A stretch of 64,000 nucleotides of DNA from Lentisphaeria bacterium (GTDB taxonomy: Bacteria; Verrucomicrobiota; Lentisphaeria; Victivallales; Victivallaceae), in NCBI GenBank assembly GCA_018265615.1, contig JABLYX010000021.1, forward strand, positions 9,610-73,609, in the 5' to 3' direction. The notes beneath the pieces were generated by a model. The model had not been told where the DNA came from, made no database searches, and saw nothing but the letters and a program-made list of their open reading frames with translations. This document shows positions 34,505-44,216 of this stretch, in pieces. The translations under genes and the position numbers were made by a program. Each line of letters opens with the position of its first letter. The stretch's first letter is position 1.

Positions 34505-35585
34505 GTTTTTCACGGCGGCGCGGGATCCGGAAGTCGAGCGGCAGCTCGGCTCCGCGCTCCCGGAGCTCGCTGCGGAAGCGGAGACACTCGGCTTCCGGGA
34601 ACTGGCGGGAATCTGCCTCGGCGGCGGCTACGGCCGCGGCGAGGGCGGCGTCCACACCGGTCCGGACGGGTGCGGGCGTCTTTACAATGACCTCGATTTT
34701 TTCGTTTTCACCGATGGGGCGTCGCGGAAACGGCGGGCCGCACTGGACGCCGCCCTTGCTCCGCTGGCCCGCCGCTGGTCGGGGAGGCTCGGCATTGATG
34801 TGGATTTCTGCCCGGCGAAGAACCGGGATCTCTCCGGCCCCGTGGTCCGGACGCTGATGCTGCAGGAGTTGAAGCACGGGCATGTGCAGATTTGCGGGGA
34901 GGGCGATGTGCTTGGCGCGATTCCGGCGTTGGAGGCGGGTGAGCTTTCCCCGTTCGAGGGAGTGCGGCTGCTGATGAACCGCGGCATGGGGCTGCTGCTC
35001 GCCGCGGAGAAGCTGCGTTCGTGTGCCGGGAAGGCGGATGTGGATTTTATTCTGCGCAACCTGAATAAGGCCGTGCTCGGCGGGGGCGACGCATTGCTGC
35101 TCGGCAGTGGGCGTTACCGCTGGAAAGCAGCCGACCGTCTGGAAGCGTTCGGCGCTCTGGCGCAGGAGTCGGGGATTTCCTCCGAACGGACCGGGCAGTA
35201 CGAGGCTGCGTTGGAATTCAAGTTCCGGCCGCATTCACGTTGCCCGGAGGATTGGGAGTTTGCGTGGAACCGGGCGCGCGGGTTCTGGCGCGAATGCGTG
35301 TGCCGGTTTGCGAATTCCCCGGATTCTGTTGAACCGGAACGTGTGCCGGCCCGGCTCCGGGAGGCGAAGGTGCTCTGCGGCGGCCGGAATCTCCGGCATC
35401 AGTTGCGATGGGTTTACCGGACACGGACCGCGGGTTCTGTCCGGGAGTGGTTCGAGGCGCCTGAATTGCGGGTGCTTTCTGAGCTTTTCCGGCTGCTTGC
35501 CGTGGCCGGTGGAACGGATGTTGATGGAGTCGGAGACCCGGCGCGAAGGAGCAGGGTGCACCGGCTCTGGAGCTCCTTTCTGTAA
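34482..35585 (+). CDS. Pol-beta-type nucleotidyltransferase-like protein
   Basis: The 367-residue protein has GGGYGRGEGGVH (about 48-59) followed by NDLDFFVF and later GIDVDFC. This glycine motif plus DxD plus third Asp is the pattern of the DNA polymerase beta nucleotidyltransferase fold. The remainder is mostly helical. It overlaps the upstream gene by 23 bases. It may nucleotidylate a sugar or a protein; no close family was recognised. Confidence 0.65.
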   Translation: MTWFRTHEFFTAARDPEVERQLGSALPELAAEAETLGFRELAGICLGGGYGRGEGGVHTGPDGCGRLYNDLDFFVFTDGASRKRRAALDAALAPLARRWSGRLGIDVDFCPAKNRDLSGPVVRTLMLQELKHGHVQICGEGDVLGAIPALEAGELSPFEGVRLLMNRGMGLLLAAEKLRSCAGKADVDFILRNLNKAVLGGGDALLLGSGRYRWKAADRLEAFGALAQESGISSERTGQYEAALEFKFRPHSRCPEDWEFAWNRARGFWRECVCRFANSPDSVEPERVPARLREAKVLCGGRNLRHQLRWVYRTRTAGSVREWFEAPELRVLSELFRLLAVAGGTDVDGVGDPARRSRVHRLWSSFL

Positions 35586-35601
35586 ATATGGAGAAGAATT
35601 T

Positions 35602-37578
35602 ATGAATCATTCGACAGTAGATCCGGTGGATGAGGAGCAGGAACGGCTCCGGCAATTTGAATTGTACCGGAAATTAAGTATTTCTGTGCTGCTGAAACAC
35701 TGGAAGCTGATTGTCCTGATCGCGGCGGCGACGTTTATCGGGATGCTGACGCTGGTTCGCGTCATGGCGATGAATTCCACCGACCGCTATCAGGCCGTGA
35801 CCCGGCTGTTTTACTACCCGCGGGAGACGAAGAGCTGCGGCGCGATGGATATCCGGCAGGCGAAGGAGCTGTTCGCGCGCCGGACGCTCCTGCAGCAGGC
35901 CGCCGAGCGGCTGAATCTGCCGGAACCGATCGGCAACCGGGTTTCGATCGGGACGGAAAAGACGCGGCCGAACCTGATCATCGTCACGGCGAAGGCGAAG
36001 GAGTCGGATCTTGCGGTCCGGATGGCCAACACCGTGGCGGAGCTCTGCATCGAAGAGTATACGAATTTCCGCTCCGGAGAGCTGAATTCGAGGCTGAACG
36101 GCCAGTTGGACCGAAAGAAGCTGCTGGAAGATTCGGTTGCGAATGACGAGCGTGAACAGCATAAGATGGTTCCGGGCGGAGGCTCGCTTTCTCCGGTTCA
36201 GGAGCTCGACCGGCTGCGCGAAATCGTCGGCAGTGCCCTGACGCTCCTGTCGGAAAACAACATCCAGTATGCGAATGAGAAGCTGCGGTATCAGAAGCTT
36301 GAAGCCCAGTTGAAGGAGATCGACCCGAAGGCACTGCAGCTCTCCGCGCAGTTGAACACGTTCCTGAATCGGCTGGAACAGCAGAAGCAGGAGGTCGAAC
36401 GGCTCAGGCTGCAGTATACCGACCGGAATCCGCGGCTGCTTGCCGCCCGCGAGGAGCTGACCTATCAGGAGAAGGCGTATGAGGAGTTCCTGAAGGAGAA
36501 CGGCATTGCGAGCTATAATCCCGACAGCATCCGGCACGCCGATTCCCTGCGCGATGCGCTGGCCGCCTCCCGCGAGAAGCTTGATCTGTACGCGGAAAAG
36601 GACAAGGCGCTCGGCGACGAGATCAGAAAAAACCGTGATATTGTCGCAAAGCTCACCGAGCTGCTGCCGAAGTACACGGAGATCGACATTCGCCGCGGAG
36701 CGTCCATTTCGATCCTCCATTCGGTGGAAGAGGTGATTTCCGACCTGCGGCTGCTGCTTGCTTCCACGAAGAGCGATATCATCCAGGTGGAAAAAGCCGA
36801 GTCCGCCGTGCCGCAGAGTTTGTTCAATAAAAAAGCCGTTGCGCTGATCATGGCGGCGGCGTTCATCGTGACCGGCGGGGCATGCGTGCTGCTGGTTCTG
36901 TTCCAGATCTTCTTCGGAAAGGTGGAGCAGGTCGAGGAGATCGAAGCGCACCGCGGGTTGGTCCCGCTGGGGACTTATCCGGATTCCGCGGAGCGTTTTT
37001 CTTCTCCGGGCGAGAAGGAGATCGTGCTGCATGAGATGTACTACAAGCTGCGCGAAGTGCTTGAGGGCAGGAAGATCCTGTTCGAGGGGACGCTTGAGGG
37101 CGGCAGCGCGCCTCCGGATATACGCGAGGCGATCGAGTGGAACGCCGCCATGAACGGCGTCAGGAGCTTCCGGATCAACATCGTTCCGGCGGTCGGCTTC
37201 GAGCTTGCGGACGCCGCTGTGGACGGCGACGATACGCTGGTCGCCGTGCAGTGCTCCGGTTCGCAGGGATTCTTCCCGGTGGAGAACCCGCAGGCGCTCT
37301 CGCCGGCGGAGCTTGAGCTTCTGGGGTGTGATGTGAAGGAGCTGCTGAAGAGATATGATCTCCTGATGATCGGGAGGGAGAAGCCGCTCGGGCAGAACGA
37401 TCTTTTCTTCCGGCAGATGATGGAGTTCAGCGATTGTTCGCTGTTGTATCTCGGGGCGAACGCCACGCCGCGGCGGATACTGCGGCTCGCTGCGGCGCTG
37501 CAGCGCACGTGCGGGCATATGGCGGCGGCCGTTTTGACTGGGGTCCGGAAATGGACTCCGAATTCCGGAGTGAGGTGA
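35602..37578 (+). CDS. Wzz-type polysaccharide co-polymerase / chain-length regulator
   Basis: The 658-residue protein has an N-terminal membrane helix (about 35-57), a long coiled-coil-rich periplasmic region (to about 405) and a second helix (about 411-435), the plan of Wzz/GumC proteins. The cytoplasmic C-terminus (about 445-658) is shaped like a BY-kinase (CpsD) domain but no Walker A GxxxxGKS/T is seen, so it is probably non-catalytic. The ATG at 35602 has GGAGAAG upstream; the long upstream frame is an out-of-frame reading of the previous gene. It should set polymer length with the Wzy- and Wza-like neighbours. Confidence 0.85.
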   Translation: MNHSTVDPVDEEQERLRQFELYRKLSISVLLKHWKLIVLIAAATFIGMLTLVRVMAMNSTDRYQAVTRLFYYPRETKSCGAMDIRQAKELFARRTLLQQAAERLNLPEPIGNRVSIGTEKTRPNLIIVTAKAKESDLAVRMANTVAELCIEEYTNFRSGELNSRLNGQLDRKKLLEDSVANDEREQHKMVPGGGSLSPVQELDRLREIVGSALTLLSENNIQYANEKLRYQKLEAQLKEIDPKALQLSAQLNTFLNRLEQQKQEVERLRLQYTDRNPRLLAAREELTYQEKAYEEFLKENGIASYNPDSIRHADSLRDALAASREKLDLYAEKDKALGDEIRKNRDIVAKLTELLPKYTEIDIRRGASISILHSVEEVISDLRLLLASTKSDIIQVEKAESAVPQSLFNKKAVALIMAAAFIVTGGACVLLVLFQIFFGKVEQVEEIEAHRGLVPLGTYPDSAERFSSPGEKEIVLHEMYYKLREVLEGRKILFEGTLEGGSAPPDIREAIEWNAAMNGVRSFRINIVPAVGFELADAAVDGDDTLVAVQCSGSQGFFPVENPQALSPAELELLGCDVKELLKRYDLLMIGREKPLGQNDLFFRQMMEFSDCSLLYLGANATPRRILRLAAALQRTCGHMAAAVLTGVRKWTPNSGVR

Positions 37579-37583
37579 AACAT

Positions 37584-38627
37584 ATGCAGAAACTGTTTTT
37601 GATGATATTTGCCGGGGCTCTTCTGGGGCTCACATCGTGCATGAGCACGGGTGACTATCTGGCGTACCCGGAGCTGATTGAGACAAACATGGCCGTGGTC
37701 GAGAAGAATGCCCTCACCCGTGAGGAGCGCGAGGCCCGGCTCGAACGGCTGAGGCTGCTGGCGGAGCAGCCGGCGCCTCCCTATACCATCGGCGCCGGGG
37801 ATATGCTCTCCGTAAAGGTCTACGACCACAGCGACCTTGATGTCACGACCCCGGTCACGCCGGACGGGTACATCGGCATGACGTTTGTGGGGCAGGTTCA
37901 TGTGGCGGGGTGCACACTGCCGGAGGCGGTGAAACGCGTGGAGAAGGCGCTTGAGGCCTATATCCGGAATCCGGTGGTGGGCATTGCCCCCTCGGTGATC
38001 CGCTCCCAGAAGGTGACCATCGCCGGGGCGGTCACGCATCCGGGCATGTATGAGATCAGCAGCGACCTGCGGCTGTCCGACCTGTTCGCAATGGCGGGCG
38101 GCTCCTCGACGCGGCTGTTCGACGGACAGGTCCTCGATGCGGCCGATTTCCAGAATTCGGTGTTCGTGCGTAACAATGAGCTGCTTGAAGTGGATTTCTC
38201 CGCGGCGATCGAGCGCGGTGACCGCTGGAACAACATCCGGCTGCAGAAGGGGGACTACGTCTATGTCGCGGTCCGTTCCGAGTCGATGGTCACGCTGCTC
38301 GGCGAGGTGGTGAGGCCGCATCAGCGGATCTGGAACAAGTCGCTCGGGCTGCTGGAGCTGTTCTCCGCCGCGGGCGGGCTCAGGGAGTCCTACTGGAAGT
38401 ATGCGATCATAATCCGCGGCGGTATTGCGAATCCGGTCTTCTACCGGGTCGACATCGAAGGCGTGCTGCTGGGCCGGAAACCGAACGTCATGACGCTGCC
38501 GGGTGATATCGTCTATGTGCCGAAGGATGCGATGGATGAATACAATATCTTCATCCGCAAGCTGATGCCGACCGGACAGCTGTTCAACCTCTTCACCACG
38601 CCGGCAACCTTCTATTCACGGTTCTGA
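37584..38627 (+). CDS. Wza-type polysaccharide export lipoprotein
   Basis: The 347-residue protein has a lipoprotein signal (LLGLTSC, lipid-attached Cys19) and the Poly_export motif YTIGAGDMLSVKVYDHSDL (about 68-86), followed by SLBB-type domains (about 150-300). It should form the outer-membrane export channel for the polymer. The ATG at 37584 has GAGGTGA upstream and follows the Wzz-like gene by 5 nt. Confidence 0.92.
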   Translation: MQKLFLMIFAGALLGLTSCMSTGDYLAYPELIETNMAVVEKNALTREEREARLERLRLLAEQPAPPYTIGAGDMLSVKVYDHSDLDVTTPVTPDGYIGMTFVGQVHVAGCTLPEAVKRVEKALEAYIRNPVVGIAPSVIRSQKVTIAGAVTHPGMYEISSDLRLSDLFAMAGGSSTRLFDGQVLDAADFQNSVFVRNNELLEVDFSAAIERGDRWNNIRLQKGDYVYVAVRSESMVTLLGEVVRPHQRIWNKSLGLLELFSAAGGLRESYWKYAIIIRGGIANPVFYRVDIEGVLLGRKPNVMTLPGDIVYVPKDAMDEYNIFIRKLMPTGQLFNLFTTPATFYSRF

Positions 38628-38640
38628 CGGGAGACGCTGC

Positions 38641-39978
38641 ATGAAATATGTTCTGTTCATCATTGCGATTGCGGGTATGGGGCCGGCTGTCATGCTGATG
38701 CTCTGTAACCGTGCGATGATGCGCGCGGCCATGTTCCTGATCCCGTTCCTGGCGCTCCTGTTCAAACCGTCGTCGATCAACTTCTTCTCGCACGAAATGT
38801 ATCGCGGCACTTCGCGCGGGATGGAGATTTCGGCGGTCTATCTGTGCGCGATAGCGCTCCTGCTGGCGCTGCTGGCGCGGCGCGGCAGGCTCAGGCTGCT
38901 GCCGGATGCGGGTATCTGGTTTTACGGAGGATACTTCTTCTGTGCGCTGTGTTCGGTACTGAATGCGGACAATCTGCTGTTCTCCTTCTTTGAGCTCTGG
39001 AAGATGGCGATGATGTATCTCGTCTTCCTCGCGGTGTGGAACTACCTCGACTTCACGGGAGACTTCGATATCATCTGGTACGGGATGGGGGCGGTGATTC
39101 TGCTGAACTTCCCGGTGGTGGTCTACGACAGCTTCCACTGGGTTTTTCAGGCCCACGGCGTGTTTCCGCACCAGAACAGCATGGGGATGTACATGTTGCT
39201 CGCGGGGATTCTGTTCCTCTCGCTGTTCTTCAACTCGACGGGATATCTGAGTTGGTTTGCCGGGGCGGTCTTTCTGGTCGCCGCGCTTTCGGTGATTCTG
39301 ACCTACTCGCGCGGCGCGATCGTCTGCTTCCCGATCGGCTGCGCCCTGACAGTGGGGGTGTCGCTGCTGTACTCGCTCGATTTCCGGAAGCTTCTGATTG
39401 TGGGAGTGACATTGATTGCGTTCCTGTTTCTGCTGGTGCTGTTTCTGCCGAAGATCCTCGACCGGTTCGAACGGGCGCCGGAGTCCTCCGCCGACACCCG
39501 CATCGATTTCGCCATTGCCGCCATGAACATGATAGACGCCGAGCCGCTCGGCGTCGGCATCAACAACTGGGGAATCCGGATCAATCCGCCTTACAACTAC
39601 AGCGAGCACCGGGAGCGGATGCGCTATACCGATGACTACAAGGACGGCATTGTCGAGACGATTTACCTGCTGGTCGGTGCGGAATGCGGGATTGCCGGGC
39701 TCGGGTTTCTTCTGCTCTGGTTCGGCTATTACCTGGCCGCGGCCGTCTTCCTGCTGAAGAAGTTTGCCCGGCGGTCGGAGTTCTATATTCCCGCCGGGCT
39801 CTGCGGCGGGCTGACGGCTGTCTATCTGCAGTCGGCGCTGGAGTGGGTGCTGAAGCAGCCGGTCAATTTCGTGCAGCTCATGATCATGTTTGCCGTAATC
39901 AGCTTTCTCCGGTCGGATTACCTCCGGCATCGGAAAGAGGAAAAACTTAAAAGGAAAGAGGCGGCGGCCGCCGCCTGA
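38641..39978 (+). CDS. O-antigen ligase / Wzy-like polymerase
   Basis: The 445-residue membrane protein has roughly 11-12 hydrophobic segments and a large loop before the C-terminal helices (about 280-345, with PESSADTRIDFAIAAMNMI and GVGINNWGIRI) typical of the Wzy_C / O-antigen ligase family. It should polymerise or ligate polysaccharide units on the periplasmic side. The short Lys/Ala-rich tail is cytoplasmic. Confidence 0.85.
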   Translation: MKYVLFIIAIAGMGPAVMLMLCNRAMMRAAMFLIPFLALLFKPSSINFFSHEMYRGTSRGMEISAVYLCAIALLLALLARRGRLRLLPDAGIWFYGGYFFCALCSVLNADNLLFSFFELWKMAMMYLVFLAVWNYLDFTGDFDIIWYGMGAVILLNFPVVVYDSFHWVFQAHGVFPHQNSMGMYMLLAGILFLSLFFNSTGYLSWFAGAVFLVAALSVILTYSRGAIVCFPIGCALTVGVSLLYSLDFRKLLIVGVTLIAFLFLLVLFLPKILDRFERAPESSADTRIDFAIAAMNMIDAEPLGVGINNWGIRINPPYNYSEHRERMRYTDDYKDGIVETIYLLVGAECGIAGLGFLLLWFGYYLAAAVFLLKKFARRSEFYIPAGLCGGLTAVYLQSALEWVLKQPVNFVQLMIMFAVISFLRSDYLRHRKEEKLKRKEAAAAA

Positions 39979-39989
39979 TAAGGTGGGAT

Positions 39990-40943
39990 ATGAAAAACAA
40001 TACTGTTGTCACAGTCGGTGACCTGAACTATTTCTGGGGTGTTTTCCTGCTGGTCGCGTCGCTGCGGAAAAACGGCATGGATGAGCCGGTGATCGTCTTC
40101 GGCGCCGGGTACGGGCCGGAGCAGGAGCGGCTTCTGGCGCAGTTCGGGGATGTCAGGACCGTATCTGCCGGGGCGACCGGGCGTTCGCTCACCTGCAGCA
40201 AGCCGGAGGCGATGCTGCTTGCCGAAACCGATTTCGTCACCTGGGTTGACAGCGACGGGTTCTTCGTCGGCAACTGCTCCGCAAGGCTTGCTCCGGAGTC
40301 GCCGGATGAAATCCATGTCAGGATGCGCGGTGAAGAAGAGAACGTGCTGGTGTACCGCGGCAAGAATTTCAGCGGGGACGGCCGGACGATTCCGCCCGAG
40401 GTCCTCGCTGCGTGGAAAAACGATGTCTCCGGGGCGGTGGATGCGCGGATTCCGCGCTGCTGTTCCGCCTGTTATATGTCGCTGCACCGTTCGCACCGTG
40501 ATTTCCTTGAGGCGTGGCGTGACCAGATGGCGAAGGTGCTGCCGCAGGGGAATGTCGGTGTTGTCGATCACCGGGTCGCGTTTTATCATCAGTTGGACGA
40601 GTCGGTCCTGAACAGCCTGCTCTGCTTTCTGCCCGGAGCGCCGCGCGTGGCGGAGGCGTACCGGTTGGACAAGGATCCGGATGAGCTGTTTGTCCATTTC
40701 GTCTGTCATCCGAAGCCGTGGATCGGCTGGGCGAGTGCTTCGTTCCGCCACTACAACCGGTATCTCGATGTGGTTGACTACATTGTGCGGTCCGGCTTCG
40801 ACCTGCCCGGGCCGCTGCCGTTCCCGCTGCGCCGGGAGAACCGCTGGCTCAGCCGGCTGTTGTGCGGCCCGATGCAGCTGCGGCACAAATTCCGGCGGCT
40901 GCGACAGAGGATCCGGAGCGGCATGGCAGGAGGGAAGCGATGA
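39990..40943 (+). CDS. GT-A-fold glycosyltransferase-like protein
   Basis: The 317-residue protein opens with VVTVGDLNYFWGVFLLVASLRKNG and has a WVDSDGFF segment (near 82-89) with the metal-binding DxD pattern of GT-A enzymes, plus a late HFVCHPKPW histidine segment as in GT8-like families. No membrane helix. It probably adds a sugar to the lipid-linked unit. The family assignment is tentative; its stop overlaps the next start. Confidence 0.65.
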   Translation: MKNNTVVTVGDLNYFWGVFLLVASLRKNGMDEPVIVFGAGYGPEQERLLAQFGDVRTVSAGATGRSLTCSKPEAMLLAETDFVTWVDSDGFFVGNCSARLAPESPDEIHVRMRGEEENVLVYRGKNFSGDGRTIPPEVLAAWKNDVSGAVDARIPRCCSACYMSLHRSHRDFLEAWRDQMAKVLPQGNVGVVDHRVAFYHQLDESVLNSLLCFLPGAPRVAEAYRLDKDPDELFVHFVCHPKPWIGWASASFRHYNRYLDVVDYIVRSGFDLPGPLPFPLRRENRWLSRLLCGPMQLRHKFRRLRQRIRSGMAGGKR

Positions 40944-42043
40944 GCCGGGAGACTCCTTTGTTTTCCGTGGTGGCGGTATGCTGCAATGTTGCCGCCTATG
41001 CGGAGCAGATGATCCTTTCGATCCGGAACCAGACGTATTCCAATTTCGAGTGCCTTGCCGTCGTCGAAGAGTCGTCGGATGGAACGGAGCGGATCGTGCG
41101 CGGGGCCGTGGCGGACGATCCGCATTTTCGGGTGGTCTGCCTGCCGCGCTCCGGCTCGGCTTCGGTTCCGCGCAATTACGGGATCGAGCACGCGCGGGGG
41201 GAATATCTGCTCTTCGTCGATGGCGATGACTGGATCGAGCCGGACTCGCTGGAGCGCTTTGCCTCGGTTCTGGCGGAGCATCCGGAGCTCGATCTCGTCG
41301 TGAGCGGCAGCCGGAATTTCCGGATGTCGCCGGACGGTGTGCTGCAGTTCACCGGCACGCATGTCGCGGGGACGCCCGGTGCACATTTCCCCACCGGAGC
41401 TGCATTTCTGGATGCATCCGGATTCGAACACCGTTGGAATACTGCGACATGGATGAATCTTTACCGGCGGAAGCTGCTTATGGACAACCGGTTGTTTCAG
41501 GCGCCCGGCCGCCTGCACCAGGATGATGAGTGGGTGTACCGCGTGTTTCTGAAGGCCGGTCCGACCGCGGTTGCACCGTTTCTGCACTATGATTACCGTT
41601 TCCAGCCGGGGTCCGTGACGCATGTGCTGAGTTCGAAGACGATTTACGACCGTGCGGAGAATTTCAAATCGGTCTGTGCGTTTTTCGATTCGGGCGATTA
41701 TCCGCCGGAGCTGAAGAAGAAACTGGCGATCTACTTCTGCCGGAACTTTCTGCATGTGCCGTTTTTGCGGAGAAGGTACTCCTCGAAAGAGATCAGACAG
41801 CTCCTGCCGCGCGAGGATTGCCGGAAGGCGCTGCTTGTGTGCCTGGGCACTCGCGAACAGTTCCGTTCCTACTGCCGTGTCGTGCTGGCCGCGCGGAAAA
41901 CATCCCGGCTGTTCATACCGCTGATGTACCTGGCCCGTAAAAAATGGGGATTTTGGCTGGCGGAATGGAGCGTCCGCCTCCTGGACGGAGTTCTCTCTCC
42001 GTCCTGCCGATGGCTCCGTGGACTCTTCGGAGGGAGAAGATAA
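40940..42043 (+). CDS. Family 2 glycosyltransferase
   Basis: The 367-residue protein has the GT2 N-terminal fold: FSVVAVCCNVAAYAEQMILSIRNQTYSNFECLAV, PRNYGIEHARGEYLLFVDGDDW (nucleotide-sugar DxD) and a C-terminal acceptor region. The ATG at 40940 overlaps the preceding stop (ATGA). Inferred to act in repeat-unit assembly at the cytoplasmic face; donor and acceptor unknown. Confidence 0.85.
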   Translation: MSRETPLFSVVAVCCNVAAYAEQMILSIRNQTYSNFECLAVVEESSDGTERIVRGAVADDPHFRVVCLPRSGSASVPRNYGIEHARGEYLLFVDGDDWIEPDSLERFASVLAEHPELDLVVSGSRNFRMSPDGVLQFTGTHVAGTPGAHFPTGAAFLDASGFEHRWNTATWMNLYRRKLLMDNRLFQAPGRLHQDDEWVYRVFLKAGPTAVAPFLHYDYRFQPGSVTHVLSSKTIYDRAENFKSVCAFFDSGDYPPELKKKLAIYFCRNFLHVPFLRRRYSSKEIRQLLPREDCRKALLVCLGTREQFRSYCRVVLAARKTSRLFIPLMYLARKKWGFWLAEWSVRLLDGVLSPSCRWLRGLFGGRR

Positions 42044-43197
42044 TGCCGCTTTTGAGCATCATTGTGCCGATATACAATACGGCGGAACGGTTGGAGCCGT
42101 GTCTTGAGTCGCTGCTGGCGCAGACGATCGGGGATTTCGAGCTGATCCTGGTTGACGACGGTTCGACGGACCGGTCGGCGGAGATCTGCCGGAGCTATTG
42201 TGCCCGGGATCCGGAGAGGATCCGCTTTTTCACCGGCCCGAACCGGGGTGTGAGCGCCGCGCGGAATCGCGGGCTCGACGCGGCGCGCGGAGAGTGGGTC
42301 GCATTCTGCGACTCCGATGACCGGACGGATCCGGAGCTCTACCGCTACCTGCATGGCCGCGCGGTTGCCGAAGGGGCGGAGCTGAGCTGCTGCGCGCTCC
42401 GTCATTTCCTGCGGGAGGGGGTGGAGATCCTCACGGATCTTCCGTGCAGCGGCGAGGAGGTGCTCAAAGAGCGCGGGGAGATTCAGCGGCGCTTCTTTCT
42501 GCCGCTGCTGCTGAACCACCGCACCTGCAACGGATATCTGGTGATCTGCCTGTTTCGCCGCGACCTGATCGAGCGGGGCGGAGTGCGTTTCATCGAGGGG
42601 CTCAGCATGAAGGAGGACGAACTCTTTCTGCTTGAATACCTGCTCGGGGTCGGCAGGATTGCGGTATCGGACAGGCCGCTTTACGATTATCTGTATTTTC
42701 CGGACTCGCTCTGCGCGACGCACTATTTCCGCCGCAACGATTTCTTCCGGGAGAGGAACTGGTTTATGCGGGCCCGGGCGCAGCGCGATATCTTTCTGCG
42801 CAGCGGCCTTTCCGGGGGGCGCCCGGAGCTGCTGCCGGGATTCTGGCTGAGGGAGTTTTACCATGAAACGCAGATGATCTGCTGCGATGAATCGCTTTCC
42901 GCCGCACAGCGCCGGAGCTCCCTGAAGGGGGTGGCGGCGAGGGCCTGCCGGGAAGACGCCGGCGCACCGGACGGCTTCTCCGGGCGGCTCTTCCGGTTTG
43001 CGCTGTTTCACTGCAGGCCGCTGCTGCCGCTGCTCTGCCGTCTCAAGCGCCTCAGGGAGGTTCAGGAACGGCGCGGTCCCGTCGTGCGCGATACGCTGCT
43101 GCAGTACGGCGAAGTGTGCGGAAGCGCACCGGTGCCGGAGCTCGCGCCTCCGGCTGATGCTTCCCGGAAAGAGGGAGGGGACAAATGCCGCAGCTGA
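42043..43197 (+). CDS. Family 2 glycosyltransferase (tandem copy 1)
   Basis: The 384-residue protein has LSIIVPIYNTAERL, LVDDGSTDRS, SAARNRGLDAARGEW and FCDSDDRTDP, the canonical GT2 nucleotide-binding and DxD motifs. Its ATG shares one base with the preceding TAA. The first 110 residues are very close to those of the next gene, also at DNA level (for example around 42250-42320 against 43390-43460), while the C-terminal halves differ, so the pair arose by tandem duplication and acceptor-domain divergence. Confidence 0.88.
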   Translation: MPLLSIIVPIYNTAERLEPCLESLLAQTIGDFELILVDDGSTDRSAEICRSYCARDPERIRFFTGPNRGVSAARNRGLDAARGEWVAFCDSDDRTDPELYRYLHGRAVAEGAELSCCALRHFLREGVEILTDLPCSGEEVLKERGEIQRRFFLPLLLNHRTCNGYLVICLFRRDLIERGGVRFIEGLSMKEDELFLLEYLLGVGRIAVSDRPLYDYLYFPDSLCATHYFRRNDFFRERNWFMRARAQRDIFLRSGLSGGRPELLPGFWLREFYHETQMICCDESLSAAQRRSSLKGVAARACREDAGAPDGFSGRLFRFALFHCRPLLPLLCRLKRLREVQERRGPVVRDTLLQYGEVCGSAPVPELAPPADASRKEGGDKCRS

Positions 43198-44216
43198 GTA
43201 TCATCGTACCCGTTTACAACACGGCGGAACGGTTGGGGATCTCTCTGGATTCGCTGCTGGCGCAGGATTTCGGGGATTTCGAGCTGATCCTGATCGACGA
43301 TGGTTCGACGGACCGGTCGCCGGAGATCTGTCGGGAATATTGTGCGCGGGAGCCGGAGAAAATCCGCTTTTTCAGCGGCCCGAACCGGGGCGTGGGCGCC
43401 GCGCGGAACCGCGGGCTCGACGCGGCGCGCGGGGAGTGGATCGCATTCTGCGACTCCGACGACACGGTCGAACCGGCGATTTACCGTCATTTGCACGACC
43501 GGGCCGTCGCGGCGCAGGCGGAGCTGAGCTGCTGTGCGTTGCGGCGCGTTTCGGAGGACGGACATGTGGAGGCGGCCGTGACCGATTTCCCGTGCACGGA
43601 AGAGGTTATTTGCGGGGAAGAGCAGGTCCGGGAACGTTTTCTGCTGCCGCTGCTGCTCTCCCGGCCGGACTGCCATGGATATCTGCCGGTCTGCCTGTTC
43701 CGTCGCGGCCTGATCGAAGCCGGGCATATCCGGTTCACCGAAGGGCTGAATATCCTTGAGGATGTGCTGTTCATGCTGGAGTATCTGCTGCAGGTCCGGT
43801 GCATCGCCGCTTCGGAGAAGCCGCTCTACAACTATCTGCGTTTCGAGCGTTCCCTCTGTGCGAGGTATTTCTCCGCCCGTTATGTGTTCGAGCGGGAAAA
43901 GAGCTGGCTGCTGCTGGAAAAGCGGCGGCTGGAGATTTTTCTCGGAAGCCGCCTGGCCGGGATGTACCCCCGGCTCGCGCCGGAGTTCCGGCTGAGGATA
44001 TTTTATCATGAGGCGCAGGCGGCGTGCTGTGATCCCTCCGGCGGCGGGAAAGCACGGCGGCGGCTGCTGCGGGACATCTCCCGCCGGGCCCGGCAGGAGA
44101 TGGGCGGAGCAGTTCCGGAGAGCAGCTCATGGCGTCTTTTCCTCTTTTCGCTGTACCATTTGCGTTTTCTGCTGCCGCTGCTGTGTTTCATCAAACGGAA
44201 AGGAGGCAACGCGTGA
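43185..44216 (+). CDS. Family 2 glycosyltransferase (tandem copy 2)
   Basis: The 343-residue paralogue of the preceding enzyme has LSIIVPVYNTAERLG, LIDDGSTDRSP, GAARNRGLDAARGEW and FCDSDDTVEP. It overlaps copy 1 by 13 bases. The C-terminal third differs more, consistent with a different acceptor sugar. Confidence 0.88.
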   Translation: MPQLSIIVPVYNTAERLGISLDSLLAQDFGDFELILIDDGSTDRSPEICREYCAREPEKIRFFSGPNRGVGAARNRGLDAARGEWIAFCDSDDTVEPAIYRHLHDRAVAAQAELSCCALRRVSEDGHVEAAVTDFPCTEEVICGEEQVRERFLLPLLLSRPDCHGYLPVCLFRRGLIEAGHIRFTEGLNILEDVLFMLEYLLQVRCIAASEKPLYNYLRFERSLCARYFSARYVFEREKSWLLLEKRRLEIFLGSRLAGMYPRLAPEFRLRIFYHEAQAACCDPSGGGKARRRLLRDISRRARQEMGGAVPESSSWRLFLFSLYHLRFLLPLLCFIKRKGGNA

